Source: an uncultured Bacteroidales bacterium (GTDB taxonomy: Bacteria; Bacteroidota; Bacteroidia; Bacteroidales; WCHB1-69). From it: DNA of 64,000 bases. Positions 7,973 to 15,206 of the stretch are shown here, piece by piece. Position 1 is the stretch's first letter. Each line of letters opens with the position of its first letter. Below the pieces are notes generated by a model. The model was given only the letters and a program-made list of their open reading frames with translations, was not told the origin of the DNA and did not search any database. The translations under genes and the position numbers were made by a program. Where the stretch lies: contig OMYJ01000012.1 in assembly GCA_900315245.1 (NCBI GenBank), forward strand, positions 62,001 through 126,000. Reading direction: 5' to 3'.

Positions 7973-8186
7973 CGACTTTTGGAAGAAGAATCTCACATGG
8001 TGGCATGTCGCCGGAATAGCGGCGGGGTTGCTGCTGTCACTGCTCTACTGGTACAAATCCGGACAATTTTCCGACAACATTCTGAAAAAAAGTCCCATTC
8101 TGATGGCCATCTGGGGCATATTGACAGGCTATATCCTTATCGACCTCGTGAAATCGTCCAAAAACAGGGACGATTCTAGCTATTAG
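7959..8186 (+). CDS. Small two-helix membrane protein, unknown function
   Basis: 75 residues with two hydrophobic stretches (about 16-31, VAGIAAGLLLSLLYWY, and 45-62, ILMAIWGILTGYILIDLV) and a charged tail KSSKNRDDSSY. It overlaps the preceding secreted-protein gene by 14 nt in another frame, which supports it being real and translationally coupled. No family is recognised. Confidence 0.6.
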   Translation: MKENNDFWKKNLTWWHVAGIAAGLLLSLLYWYKSGQFSDNILKKSPILMAIWGILTGYILIDLVKSSKNRDDSSY

Positions 8187-8291
8187 CTATTAGCTGTTTG
8201 CTATTGGCCATTGGCCTAATATTACCTCTTAAAAAGAGAGAAGACCCAATGAAAGAAAGCAAAAAGCTAATAGATAATAGCCAAAAGCAAA
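8179..8291. repeat. AAAGCCAA-type phrase repeat upstream of the MFS gene
   Basis: CTATTAGCTATTAGCTG words, then a complementary AGCTAATAGATAATAGCC stretch about 70 nt later that runs straight into the -7 box at 8299. Confidence 0.8.
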
Positions 8292-8298
8292 AAAATTG

Positions 8299-8306
8299 TA
8301 CTTTTG
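8299..8306 (+). promoter_or_regulatory. -7 box of the MFS transporter gene
   Basis: TACTTTTG, about 50 nt before the ATG at 8358. Confidence 0.75.
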
Positions 8307-8357
8307 CCGTTTCAAATATTGGAAATTATAGAATTTCAAACTAAATAAATAAACATT

Positions 8358-10010
8358 ATGACAGAAAAACTACAAACTTTGAGAGACAGCGCGGCCATGA
8401 GATGGACAGCGTTGTTGCTGCTGGCTTTGGCCATGTTCTGTTCCTACATTTTCATGGACATCCTTTCGCCTATCAAGGACCTCATGCAATCGACAAGAGG
8501 TTGGGATTCCACCGCTTTCGGTACGATGCAGGGTGCGGAGACGTTCCTTAATGTGTTCGTCTTCTTCCTCATCTTCGCCGGTATCATCCTCGACAAGATG
8601 GGTGTTCGTTTCACCGCAGTGCTCTCCGGCACGGTGATGCTCATTGGTGGTCTGATCAAGTACTATGCCGTTACTGAAGCCTTCATGGGCAGCGGTGTGG
8701 AAGCTTGGTTCACCAACCACCTCAACTACATCCCCGGTTTCCAGGAACTTGGCGTGGCTCCATTCTATGAGGGAATGCCTGCTTCCGCCAAGGTTGCAGC
8801 CGTCGGTTTCATGATTTTCGGTTGCGGTGTGGAAATGGCCGGTATTACCGTTTCCCGCGGTATCGTGAAATGGTTCAAGGGTCGTGAAACGGCTTTGGCC
8901 ATGGGTTCCGAGATGGCTCTCGCCCGTCTGGGTGTCGCCACCTGCATGATCTTCTCACCCTTCTTTGCCAAGCTGGGCGGCGTTGTGGACGTTTCCCGTT
9001 CCGTGGCTTTCGGCGTGGTGCTCCTCTGTATCGCTTTGATGATGTTCATTGTCTATTTCTTCATGGACAAGAAGTTAGACGCTCAAACTGGCGAGGCTGA
9101 AGAGAAGGACGATCCGTTCAAGGTGTCCGACATTGGCAAGATCCTTTCTTCCGGTGGTTTCTGGTTGGTGGCTCTCCTCTGCGTGCTTTACTACAGCGCC
9201 ATCTTCCCGTTCCAGAAATATGCTGTGAACATGCTGCAGTGCAACCTCACGCTCACCGAGGCCGACATCAACACGTTCTGGGGCGGCAGCTCTGTGACCA
9301 TCATCCAATACATCATCATGTTGGCCGTGGCGGTGTGCTCTTTCACCAGCAACTTTTCTAAGAACAAATCCGCTAAAATTGGTCTGATGGCATTGGCCGT
9401 CGTGGCGTTGATTGTCTATTGCTGGATGGGTTACATGCGCGGTACGGCCGAGACCATCTTCGCCGTGTTCCCGTTGCTCGCCGTGGCCATCACCCCGATT
9501 CTCGGTAACTATGTTGACCACAAAGGTAAAGCCGCTTCCATGTTGATGATTGGCTCTTTGTTGCTGATTATCTGTCACTTGACCTTCGCGTTCATTCTGC
9601 CGCAGTTCAAGGGCAACGCCGCCGGCGGTGTTATCGTGGCTTACCTGACCATCCTCGTGTTAGGCGCCTCCTTCTCATTGGTGCCTGCCGCTTTGTGGCC
9701 GAGCGTCCCGAAATTGGTTGACGAGAAGATCATCGGTTCCGCCTACGCCCTCATCTTCTGGATCCAGAACATCGGTTTGTGGCTCTTCCCGCTGCTTATC
9801 GGTAAGGTTTTGGACAAGACGAACCAAGATGTTATCTCGCAGATGAACGAAGGTTTGATCGATGCTGAAACGGCCGCCGTTTCCTACAACTACACCTGGC
9901 CGTTGGTGATGCTGGCATGCTTGGGTGTCGCCGCTCTCATTCTCGGCATCATCCTGAAGGCCGTCGATAAGAAACAACACCTCGGTCTTGAGGAGCCGAA
10001 CATCAAATAG
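8358..10010 (+). CDS. MFS transporter
   Basis: 550-residue polytopic inner-membrane protein with about 12 hydrophobic helices, the first at 15-35. The inter-helix motif LDKMGVRFTAVLSG after helix 2 is the MFS motif-A position. A charged cytoplasmic loop sits mid-protein (near 235-255, KKLDAQTGEAEEKDDPFK), as usual between the two six-helix halves. Substrate cannot be assigned; no metabolic partner gene is adjacent. It has its own promoter and a very strong terminator, so it is monocistronic. Confidence 0.9.
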   Translation: MTEKLQTLRDSAAMRWTALLLLALAMFCSYIFMDILSPIKDLMQSTRGWDSTAFGTMQGAETFLNVFVFFLIFAGIILDKMGVRFTAVLSGTVMLIGGLIKYYAVTEAFMGSGVEAWFTNHLNYIPGFQELGVAPFYEGMPASAKVAAVGFMIFGCGVEMAGITVSRGIVKWFKGRETALAMGSEMALARLGVATCMIFSPFFAKLGGVVDVSRSVAFGVVLLCIALMMFIVYFFMDKKLDAQTGEAEEKDDPFKVSDIGKILSSGGFWLVALLCVLYYSAIFPFQKYAVNMLQCNLTLTEADINTFWGGSSVTIIQYIIMLAVAVCSFTSNFSKNKSAKIGLMALAVVALIVYCWMGYMRGTAETIFAVFPLLAVAITPILGNYVDHKGKAASMLMIGSLLLIICHLTFAFILPQFKGNAAGGVIVAYLTILVLGASFSLVPAALWPSVPKLVDEKIIGSAYALIFWIQNIGLWLFPLLIGKVLDKTNQDVISQMNEGLIDAETAAVSYNYTWPLVMLACLGVAALILGIILKAVDKKQHLGLEEPNIK

Positions 10011-10044
10011 CTATTGGCTTTTAGCTTTTAGCTGTTGGCTTAAT
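10009..10044. repeat. AAAGCCAA-type phrase repeat at the MFS 3' end
   Basis: TAGCTATTGGCTTTTAGC words starting at the stop codon of the MFS gene. Confidence 0.8.
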
Positions 10045-10050
10045 GTATAA

Positions 10051-10080
10051 GAAAAGGCGCCGCAGTTGCGGCGCCTTTTC
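10051..10080 (+). terminator. MFS gene terminator
   Basis: Perfect 14-bp palindromic stem (GAAAAGGCGCCGCA with its complement) around a GT centre, ending in TTTTC. Confidence 0.9.
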
Positions 10081-10149
10081 TTATGGGGTCAAATAGTTAT
10101 GAATTAAAAAAAATTTCAAGAAAAATTATTTTCCCTTTTATTATTTTTG

Positions 10150-10157
10150 TATTTTTG
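10150..10157 (+). promoter_or_regulatory. -7 box of the toxin-antitoxin pair
   Basis: TATTTTTG, 22 nt before the antitoxin ATG at 10179. Confidence 0.7.
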
Positions 10158-10178
10158 CAGCTGTAATTATAAAAAGAA

Positions 10179-10367
10179 ATGAAGAAAACAAAAAAAGAAC
10201 AAAATAAAGTGGAAGAACCAGTGGCGCCGTACACTGTGAACGACCAATTTCTCCCATCGGACAGATCCTTTTCTGTGGAAGAAAACATACAGGATAAAAC
10301 CTTATCTGTTGACGAATATTTTGACAAATTGGTCTCTCTAATTCACGCAGATTATGCGAATCTATGA
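10179..10367 (+). CDS. Putative antitoxin of a type II toxin-antitoxin pair
   Basis: 62 residues, acidic C-terminal half, no recognised domain. The gene is called as antitoxin from position: it precedes and overlaps by 14 nt a RelE/ParE-like toxin gene, the usual order. The basic N terminus (MKKTKKEQNKVEE) followed by a likely unstructured region and a C-terminal helix (SVDEYFDKLVSLIHADYANL) fits a toxin-neutralising peptide; a DNA-binding motif is not obvious. It has its own -7 box. Confidence 0.65.
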   Translation: MKKTKKEQNKVEEPVAPYTVNDQFLPSDRSFSVEENIQDKTLSVDEYFDKLVSLIHADYANL

Positions 10368-10662
10368 GGTAAGAATCAGCAAAGCTGCACTTCGTGATAT
10401 GCAAGAATTGCGGGCTTTTTTGAAAGGTTTGATGTCGGAAGAGGGGGCTATTCGTTATGCTAATACCATGCGAGATGAAATCAAGTCACTTTCTGTTTAT
10501 GCAGATTGTGTTTCTCGCACAAATTCTAAAACCTTATTGTTAATACATCCTAATGCTCGACGACTGGTATCACATAATCGCCGATGGATATATGTGTATC
10601 ACATTGAAGAGAACGTTGTGATTGTGGATAGAATCCTCCCTGCAAAAATGAATAAAGGGTAA
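10354..10662 (+). CDS. RelE/ParE-family toxin
   Basis: 102 residues. The start MRIYEVRISKAALRDMQEL, the middle helix KGLMSEEGAIRYANTMRDEI and the C-terminal strands RRWIYVYHIEENVVIVDRIL follow the RelE/ParE fold: beta-strand, two helices, then a sheet ending in a V..V.RI.. strand. Whether it cleaves mRNA (RelE) or poisons gyrase (ParE) cannot be decided by eye. Overlap with the upstream antitoxin frame implies translational coupling. Confidence 0.8.
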   Translation: MRIYEVRISKAALRDMQELRAFLKGLMSEEGAIRYANTMRDEIKSLSVYADCVSRTNSKTLLLIHPNARRLVSHNRRWIYVYHIEENVVIVDRILPAKMNKG

Positions 10663-10691
10663 AGATCAAATGTTTACGACAAATTACGTTT

Positions 10692-11627
10692 TTATCTAAT
10701 ATTATCAATAAACGGCGACAGCACCATTTTCCAAAACCGGTTCTTGAATTGTCGCACAAACGGGATGGTGTAGCGTTTGCCATCGAATCCTTGGTATAAT
10801 CTCGCTACATTCGGATTGGAGGATCCGTTGAAGTCGAGATAAAGGTCTGATTCCGCGTGGTCGCGGATGTAGGTGTCGAGGAGCAGGAACATGGGCTTGC
10901 TTTCCGAAAGTTGGTTGTCGCGGCCGGAGAACCAGAACCAGCGACGTTTCCCGTCTTTCACGAATAGGGCACCTGCCGCCAATTCGTTTTGCACAGTACG
11001 AACGCCGTAAACTTCCAACAGATTGTGTTCCAACAAGTAATCGGCCACATGCTGTAATCTTGCGTAATCGTTTTCCCGGAAATGTACCGCTTCTTCCGAA
11101 CCCTTGTTTGTGCGGAAAAGAGCGATAATGTCCGCTATCTTCTCTTCCTGCATTGTCACCCGGACCTGTTGCTTTTGTGCCGCTTTAATGTTCCGCCTCG
11201 TGTTTTCATGAAATTGGCTATATAGCTCATTGTAAGCAAGATTCAACGAAAGCGAATGTGAAACGAACTCGTGATCCCCGTGTCCTGATTTTGTTTTTTC
11301 ATTCATCAGCACATCCGCTAAAACGTAATGTTTAGAAATCTCATAAAGGAAATCAGCCACTTTTTGAGGTATGATTTCATGTTCTGAGAAGAGGCCCATT
11401 TGCGGAAGAAAGAAGGGCGTGTAAACATATTTTAACACTCCTTTTTTTCGGGTCGGGAGGGGCATTACAGCTTCGTAATCGTTCTCGACCAGTGCGTGCC
11501 AAGTGTCGCCGTCCGTGAGCAGATCTAACAGTTCGTATTCTGCCAATACATTAGTGGACAAACTGTTGCGAACAGCTTGGTTCCATTTTTCAGGATCTAT
11601 TTCGGAATGTTTCAGAAAACGGATCAT
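10692..11627 (-). CDS. FemAB-like / GNAT-superfamily acyltransferase
   Basis: 311 residues resembling the FemAB-type double-GNAT fold. An N-terminal half ends near SLSLNLAYNELYSQF; the central HENTRRNIKAAQKQQVRV segment is typical of peptidyl or aminoacyl transferases of this group (NxRRxIKKA). The second GNAT half contains GALFVKDGKRRWFWFSGRD and LYLDFNGSSNPNVARLYQGF. Relatives transfer aminoacyl groups or acetyl groups; the substrate here is unknown. The ATG overlaps the gpsA stop codon (TAATG), so the two are translationally coupled, perhaps linking it to cell-envelope lipid metabolism. Confidence 0.78.
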   Translation of the reverse strand: MIRFLKHSEIDPEKWNQAVRNSLSTNVLAEYELLDLLTDGDTWHALVENDYEAVMPLPTRKKGVLKYVYTPFFLPQMGLFSEHEIIPQKVADFLYEISKHYVLADVLMNEKTKSGHGDHEFVSHSLSLNLAYNELYSQFHENTRRNIKAAQKQQVRVTMQEEKIADIIALFRTNKGSEEAVHFRENDYARLQHVADYLLEHNLLEVYGVRTVQNELAAGALFVKDGKRRWFWFSGRDNQLSESKPMFLLLDTYIRDHAESDLYLDFNGSSNPNVARLYQGFDGKRYTIPFVRQFKNRFWKMVLSPFIDNIR

Positions 11628-12673
11628 TAGACAAAATGTTCGGCTATACGCTTCATTTCAGACGAAACATTGTTGTTTTCGTACAGTATGCCGTAAATAG
11701 TTTCCACTATCGGGATGTCTGCGCCGATTTTCTTGTTGATTTCGTGGACGCAGCGACAAGCGGTGTAACCTTCCGACACCATGCGCAATTCCAAAAGCGA
11801 TACGCGAACGGATAAACCGTGTCCGATCATAATGCCGAACAGACGGTTGCGGCTGAAGGTGGAGTAAGCGGTGACGAGGAGGTCGCCGAGATAGACGGAG
11901 TCGGAAATATGGCGGTTGTCGTTCGGATAGACCTGAGACACAAAGTATTTCATCTCTTTCAGGCAATTGGCCACGTAGGCGGCGATGAAGTTGTCGCCGT
12001 AGCCGAGACCGCTGTAGATGCCTGCGCCGAGGGCGTAGATGTTTTTGAGGACGATGGAGAGTTCCGCGCCCATTACATCGTTAGAGACGGAAGTGCGGCA
12101 GTAGCGGGTAGTGAAGAATTTGGCGACTGTTTCCGCCAGCTCCGTGTTCGTAGAAGCGGCGGTCAGGAAGGTGAACTTCTCTTGCGCAATCTCCTCCGCG
12201 TGAGACGGTCCGCTGATGATGCAGAGCTGTTCTATCGGCACTTTGAATTGTGACTGCATGTAATCGCTGATTAGCTGCATGGTTTCCGGCACAATACCCT
12301 TGACGGCGAGAATGATCTTCTTTTTTGAAAGCTGTGAGCGTTTCAGCGGCTCCAATGTCTTGTGCAGATAGGCTGACGGGGTGACAATAATCACGTAGTC
12401 GGCACGCGAAACTGTGCTTTTGATGTCTGTACTCACCTTAACATCATCAGGATTGATGAAGACAGAGCTGAGATATTTGGGGTTGTGACCGTATTTGACG
12501 ATGCTTTCCGCGACTTCCTCTTTGCGTACCCACCAGTGGATGTGTTCCAAGTTCACCGAAATAATCTTGACAATGGCCGTCGCCCAGCTACCGCTGCCGA
12601 TTACCGCCACGCGGTACCGGGCGCGCAATTTCTTGCTGCGCGGAACTATTGCCGAAGACGTATGCTCGCTCAT
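11627..12673 (-). CDS. gpsA: Glycerol-3-phosphate dehydrogenase [NAD(P)+]
   Basis: Reduces dihydroxyacetone phosphate to sn-glycerol 3-phosphate for phospholipid synthesis; cytoplasmic. The 348 residues show the Rossmann motif VIGSGSWATAI near 24-34, the AVKGIVPET segment, ISGPSHAEEIA, the catalytic-lysine region ELSIVLKNIYALGAGI, and GLGYGDNFIAAYVANCL. Length is close to the family norm (about 330). A -7 box lies about 25 nt upstream. The stop overlaps the start of the FemAB-like gene by one base. Confidence 0.93.
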   Translation of the reverse strand: MSEHTSSAIVPRSKKLRARYRVAVIGSGSWATAIVKIISVNLEHIHWWVRKEEVAESIVKYGHNPKYLSSVFINPDDVKVSTDIKSTVSRADYVIIVTPSAYLHKTLEPLKRSQLSKKKIILAVKGIVPETMQLISDYMQSQFKVPIEQLCIISGPSHAEEIAQEKFTFLTAASTNTELAETVAKFFTTRYCRTSVSNDVMGAELSIVLKNIYALGAGIYSGLGYGDNFIAAYVANCLKEMKYFVSQVYPNDNRHISDSVYLGDLLVTAYSTFSRNRLFGIMIGHGLSVRVSLLELRMVSEGYTACRCVHEINKKIGADIPIVETIYGILYENNNVSSEMKRIAEHFV

Positions 12674-12696
12674 CTTTTTAACTTTTTTTAAGCGTG

Positions 12697-12704
12697 CAAA
12701 GATA
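12697..12704 (-). promoter_or_regulatory. -7 box of gpsA
   Basis: TATCTTTG on the minus strand, 24 nt before the gpsA ATG. Confidence 0.75.
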
Positions 12705-12767
12705 CACTATTTTTTCGTACTTTTTCTGTTTTAATTTCGTTTGTTCTTCTACTTATTGATAATGAGG

Positions 12768-12836
12768 ACGTTTGACGTGGGACTTTTGACGTTTGATGTG
12801 GGACTTAAGACTTGGGATTTGAAACTCTACCAAGCT
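12768..12836. repeat. GACGTTTGACGTGGGACTT word repeats
   Basis: Imperfect direct repeats of GACGTTTGACGTGGGAC and GACTTGGGA words in the gap between gpsA and ackA. Nothing else is seen there apart from the gpsA promoter and the ackA terminator. Confidence 0.6.
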
Positions 12837-12903
12837 CTTGCCCCTAACGGGGCTGCTCAAGGAAAGCTATTGATTATTATAAACTTTGAACCTGAAACTT
12901 GAA

Positions 12904-12946
12904 ACAAACAAACGGACAACTCCTTTCGGAATCGTCCGTTTGTTGT
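12904..12946 (-). terminator. ackA terminator
   Basis: ACAAACGGAC and GTCCGTTTGT pair across a 14-nt loop 21 nt after the ackA stop; a T-rich stretch follows on the minus strand. Confidence 0.75.
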
Positions 12947-12966
12947 ATATGCTATAAACGCTTGTT

Positions 12967-14163
12967 TTACAGCAGATTGTAAGTGTCTGTCGCAATCACT
13001 AATTCCTCGTTGGTAGTGACGACAACCAGTTTCGTGGTGGAGTCGGGCGTGGAGATGATGCCATCCTCGCCGCAGTATTTCTGGTTGGCTTCGGGGTCGA
13101 GTTTCGCTCCGATCCATTCCAGATTCTCGCAAATCTTCTCGCGCTGGAACCAGGCGTTCTCCCCGATACCGCCCGTGAAGAGGATCACGTCAACGCCACC
13201 CATGGCTGCTGCATAGGCGCCGATGTACTTGCGCACGCGGTAGGCGAACATGTTGAAGGCATCGGTACTGCGTTCGTCGCCCGCATCGCGGCCGGCACGG
13301 ATGTCGCGCATGTCAACGCTCTTGCCGGAAATGCCTAACAGACCGCTCTTCTTGTTGATGAGGGTGTTCATCTCCTTGGTGTTCAGGCCTTCAGTATCCA
13401 TGATGTAGAGCAGTGCGCCGGCGTCAAGGTCGCCCACGCGGGTACCCATCACCAGGCCTTCCACTGGGGTGAAGCCCATGGAGGTGTCAATGGATTTGCC
13501 GTCTTTGATGGCGCAGATGGAGGCACCGTTGCCGAGGTGGCAGCTCACAATCTTGGCTTTTTCGTAGGGGATACCAGCTATTTCAGCGGCTTTCGGACCG
13601 ACATATTTGTGGCTGGTGCCGTGGAAGCCGTATCTGCGGATTTTCTTTTCGCTGTAGTATTCAAACGGAAGCGCATACAGGAAAGCCTCGGGCGGCATGG
13701 TCTGGTGGAAAGAGGTGTCAAACACGCCGACGTGCTTCACATTGGGGAGCAGTTTCTTCATGGCATCAATGCCGGTAAGGCTGGCGGGGTTGTGCAGGGG
13801 TGCCAAAGCGCAGAGTTTCGCGATTTCCTCACGCTCTTTGTCTCCGATAACCACACTCTTTTTGAAATATTCGCCGCCATGCGCCACACGATGACCCACT
13901 GCGCCAATCTCATCAAGAGATTTGATAACACCGTGCTCAGGGTCAGTCAACATGTTGAGAACAAGCTTGATACCTTCCTCGTGGGTTGGAATAGGGGTTT
14001 GCACGTAGCATTTTTCCTTGCCGACGGGTTTGTGGGTGAACTCACCCATTTCCAAACCAACGCGTTCTACCAAACCTTTAGCTAATAATTCAGGTTGCGG
14101 TTCCATTTCCAACAATTGGTATTTGATGGAAGAACTACCGCAGTTAAGAACTAATATTTTCAT
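12967..14163 (-). CDS. ackA: Acetate kinase
   Basis: Converts acetyl phosphate and ADP to acetate and ATP, the ATP-yielding last step of acetate fermentation. The 398 residues start at ATG 14163 (MKILVLNCGSSSIKY), giving the N-terminal phosphate loop; a TTG six bases upstream is less likely. Other ASKHA motifs: VFDTSFHQTMP, RRYGFHGTSH, CHLGNGASICAI with TRVGDLDAG, and ILFTGGIGENA. No pta gene is adjacent. It has its own promoter beneath a tandem-repeat block and a terminator, so it is monocistronic. Confidence 0.97.
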   Translation of the reverse strand: MKILVLNCGSSSIKYQLLEMEPQPELLAKGLVERVGLEMGEFTHKPVGKEKCYVQTPIPTHEEGIKLVLNMLTDPEHGVIKSLDEIGAVGHRVAHGGEYFKKSVVIGDKEREEIAKLCALAPLHNPASLTGIDAMKKLLPNVKHVGVFDTSFHQTMPPEAFLYALPFEYYSEKKIRRYGFHGTSHKYVGPKAAEIAGIPYEKAKIVSCHLGNGASICAIKDGKSIDTSMGFTPVEGLVMGTRVGDLDAGALLYIMDTEGLNTKEMNTLINKKSGLLGISGKSVDMRDIRAGRDAGDERSTDAFNMFAYRVRKYIGAYAAAMGGVDVILFTGGIGENAWFQREKICENLEWIGAKLDPEANQKYCGEDGIISTPDSTTKLVVVTTNEELVIATDTYNLL

Positions 14164-14211
14164 ATTCAATTATTTAATGATTACTTTTTTATTTCCGTAG
14201 AAATTTTAGGG

Positions 14212-14219
14212 CAAAGATA
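14212..14219 (-). promoter_or_regulatory. -7 box of ackA
   Basis: TATCTTTG on the minus strand, 49 nt before the ackA ATG. The 14-bp tandem repeat begins about 10 nt upstream of it. Confidence 0.75.
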
Positions 14220-14229
14220 CATTTTTTTT

Positions 14230-14326
14230 GTGATTAGTGAATTGTGATTAGTGAATTGTGATTAGTGAATTGTGATTAGTGAATTGTGATTAGTGAATTG
14301 TGATTAGTGAATTGTGATTAGTGAAT
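14230..14326. repeat. 14-bp tandem repeat, about 6.9 copies
   Basis: Nearly perfect head-to-tail copies of GTGATTAGTGAATT, followed by ATTATACATT/GTACATTG words to 14354. The same 14-bp family recurs at 37180-37221 upstream of smpB. In both places it lies just upstream of a -7 box. Confidence 0.95.
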
Positions 14327-14355
14327 ATTATACATTATACATTGTACATTGAAAG

Positions 14356-15114
14356 TTACTCTTCACCCCGGAGAATGTCGGCGATGTGAATGATTCCGAC
14401 ATCCACGCTGTGTTGCATTTTGTAGGCATCTATGAGTTGCAGGCAGTGAATGTCTGTTGAGGTGATATATTCAGCTCCTTGGTTGTAAGCTCTGAGCACA
14501 ATTTCGCCAGTCATCTTTTCGGCAGCTTCGGGGTTGAGCATAGCGAAGCGGCCATTTGCCCCGCAGCAGCAGTTTTTTGTCTCGGTATCCTCAATTAAAT
14601 CCAACCCTTTCGTGTTACGCAGCAAAGTTTCCGGTGCGTTGTTGTCAGGGTAGAGGTGCTTGGCGGAGCAAGATTTGAAATAGAACACCCTGTGGTTGAA
14701 TTCGTTGTTCAGGGATTCAACATGCAGCACATTGACAATGTAGTCGCATAACTCCCGAACATTGTTGACAAACGTGTTCAGCTCATTGGGGAGGGTGGCG
14801 TTTTTCAGAATCAAGTCGAAATGGCGACGCATAAAGCCTGCGCAGGCGGCATCCGGAATGACTACCGGGAACTTGGATTTGTGCAATTCGCAATATTCCG
14901 TATAGGATTTGATGACTTGGTAACCAAGGTCTTTTGCATATTGCAATTCCCCTTCCATAAAAAACCGGCGACCACAACATGTACTTTGCATATCGTAGTG
15001 ACAGAACTGGTTCAAACGGTTGAGGACGGTAATCACGCTGGAAACCGTCTCTGCCTGGAATAAATCCATCTGGCACGGAACGTATAGGAACACTGTCTGT
15101 TGCGAATCGCTCAT
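14356..15114 (-). CDS. CCG-domain (LutA/GlpC-like) Fe-S protein
   Basis: 252 residues with two cysteine-rich CCG domains of the heterodisulfide reductase/lactate utilisation type. The first is VPCQMDLF near 13-20, then STCCGRRFF near 44-52 and DAACAGFM; the second is YFKSCSAKHLY near 168 and NCCCGANGRFAM near 199. In LutA-type proteins such motifs bind a [4Fe-4S] cluster for electron transfer from 2-hydroxyacids. The usual partners lutB and lutC are not adjacent. The gene stands alone between ackA and nrdJ, so its electron donor is unknown. Confidence 0.8.
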   Translation of the reverse strand: MSDSQQTVFLYVPCQMDLFQAETVSSVITVLNRLNQFCHYDMQSTCCGRRFFMEGELQYAKDLGYQVIKSYTEYCELHKSKFPVVIPDAACAGFMRRHFDLILKNATLPNELNTFVNNVRELCDYIVNVLHVESLNNEFNHRVFYFKSCSAKHLYPDNNAPETLLRNTKGLDLIEDTETKNCCCGANGRFAMLNPEAAEKMTGEIVLRAYNQGAEYITSTDIHCLQLIDAYKMQHSVDVGIIHIADILRGEE

Positions 15115-15119
15115 ATAAT

Positions 15120-15175
15120 GGTTATTGGTTATGGGTTATTGGTTATTGAAGTTGGTAGGTTATTGAAATTGGTAG
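15120..15175. repeat. GTTATTGGTTAT word repeats
   Basis: Repeated GTTATTGG and GTTGGTAGG words between the CCG-domain gene and the palindrome after nrdJ. Confidence 0.6.
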
Positions 15176-15200
15176 AGATGTATCGTGGCGCATCTCTACC
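15171..15200. repeat. REP-like palindrome after nrdJ
   Basis: GGTAGAGATG and CATCTCTACC pair perfectly around a 10-nt loop, 7 nt beyond the nrdJ stop. Member of the GTAGRGRCG family of 3'-end palindromes. Confidence 0.75.
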
Positions 15201-15206
15201 ATGTTT

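Noticed and set aside
14230..14326. CRISPR array
   Set aside because: Units are head-to-tail with no spacers, 14 bp long, and no cas genes are present.
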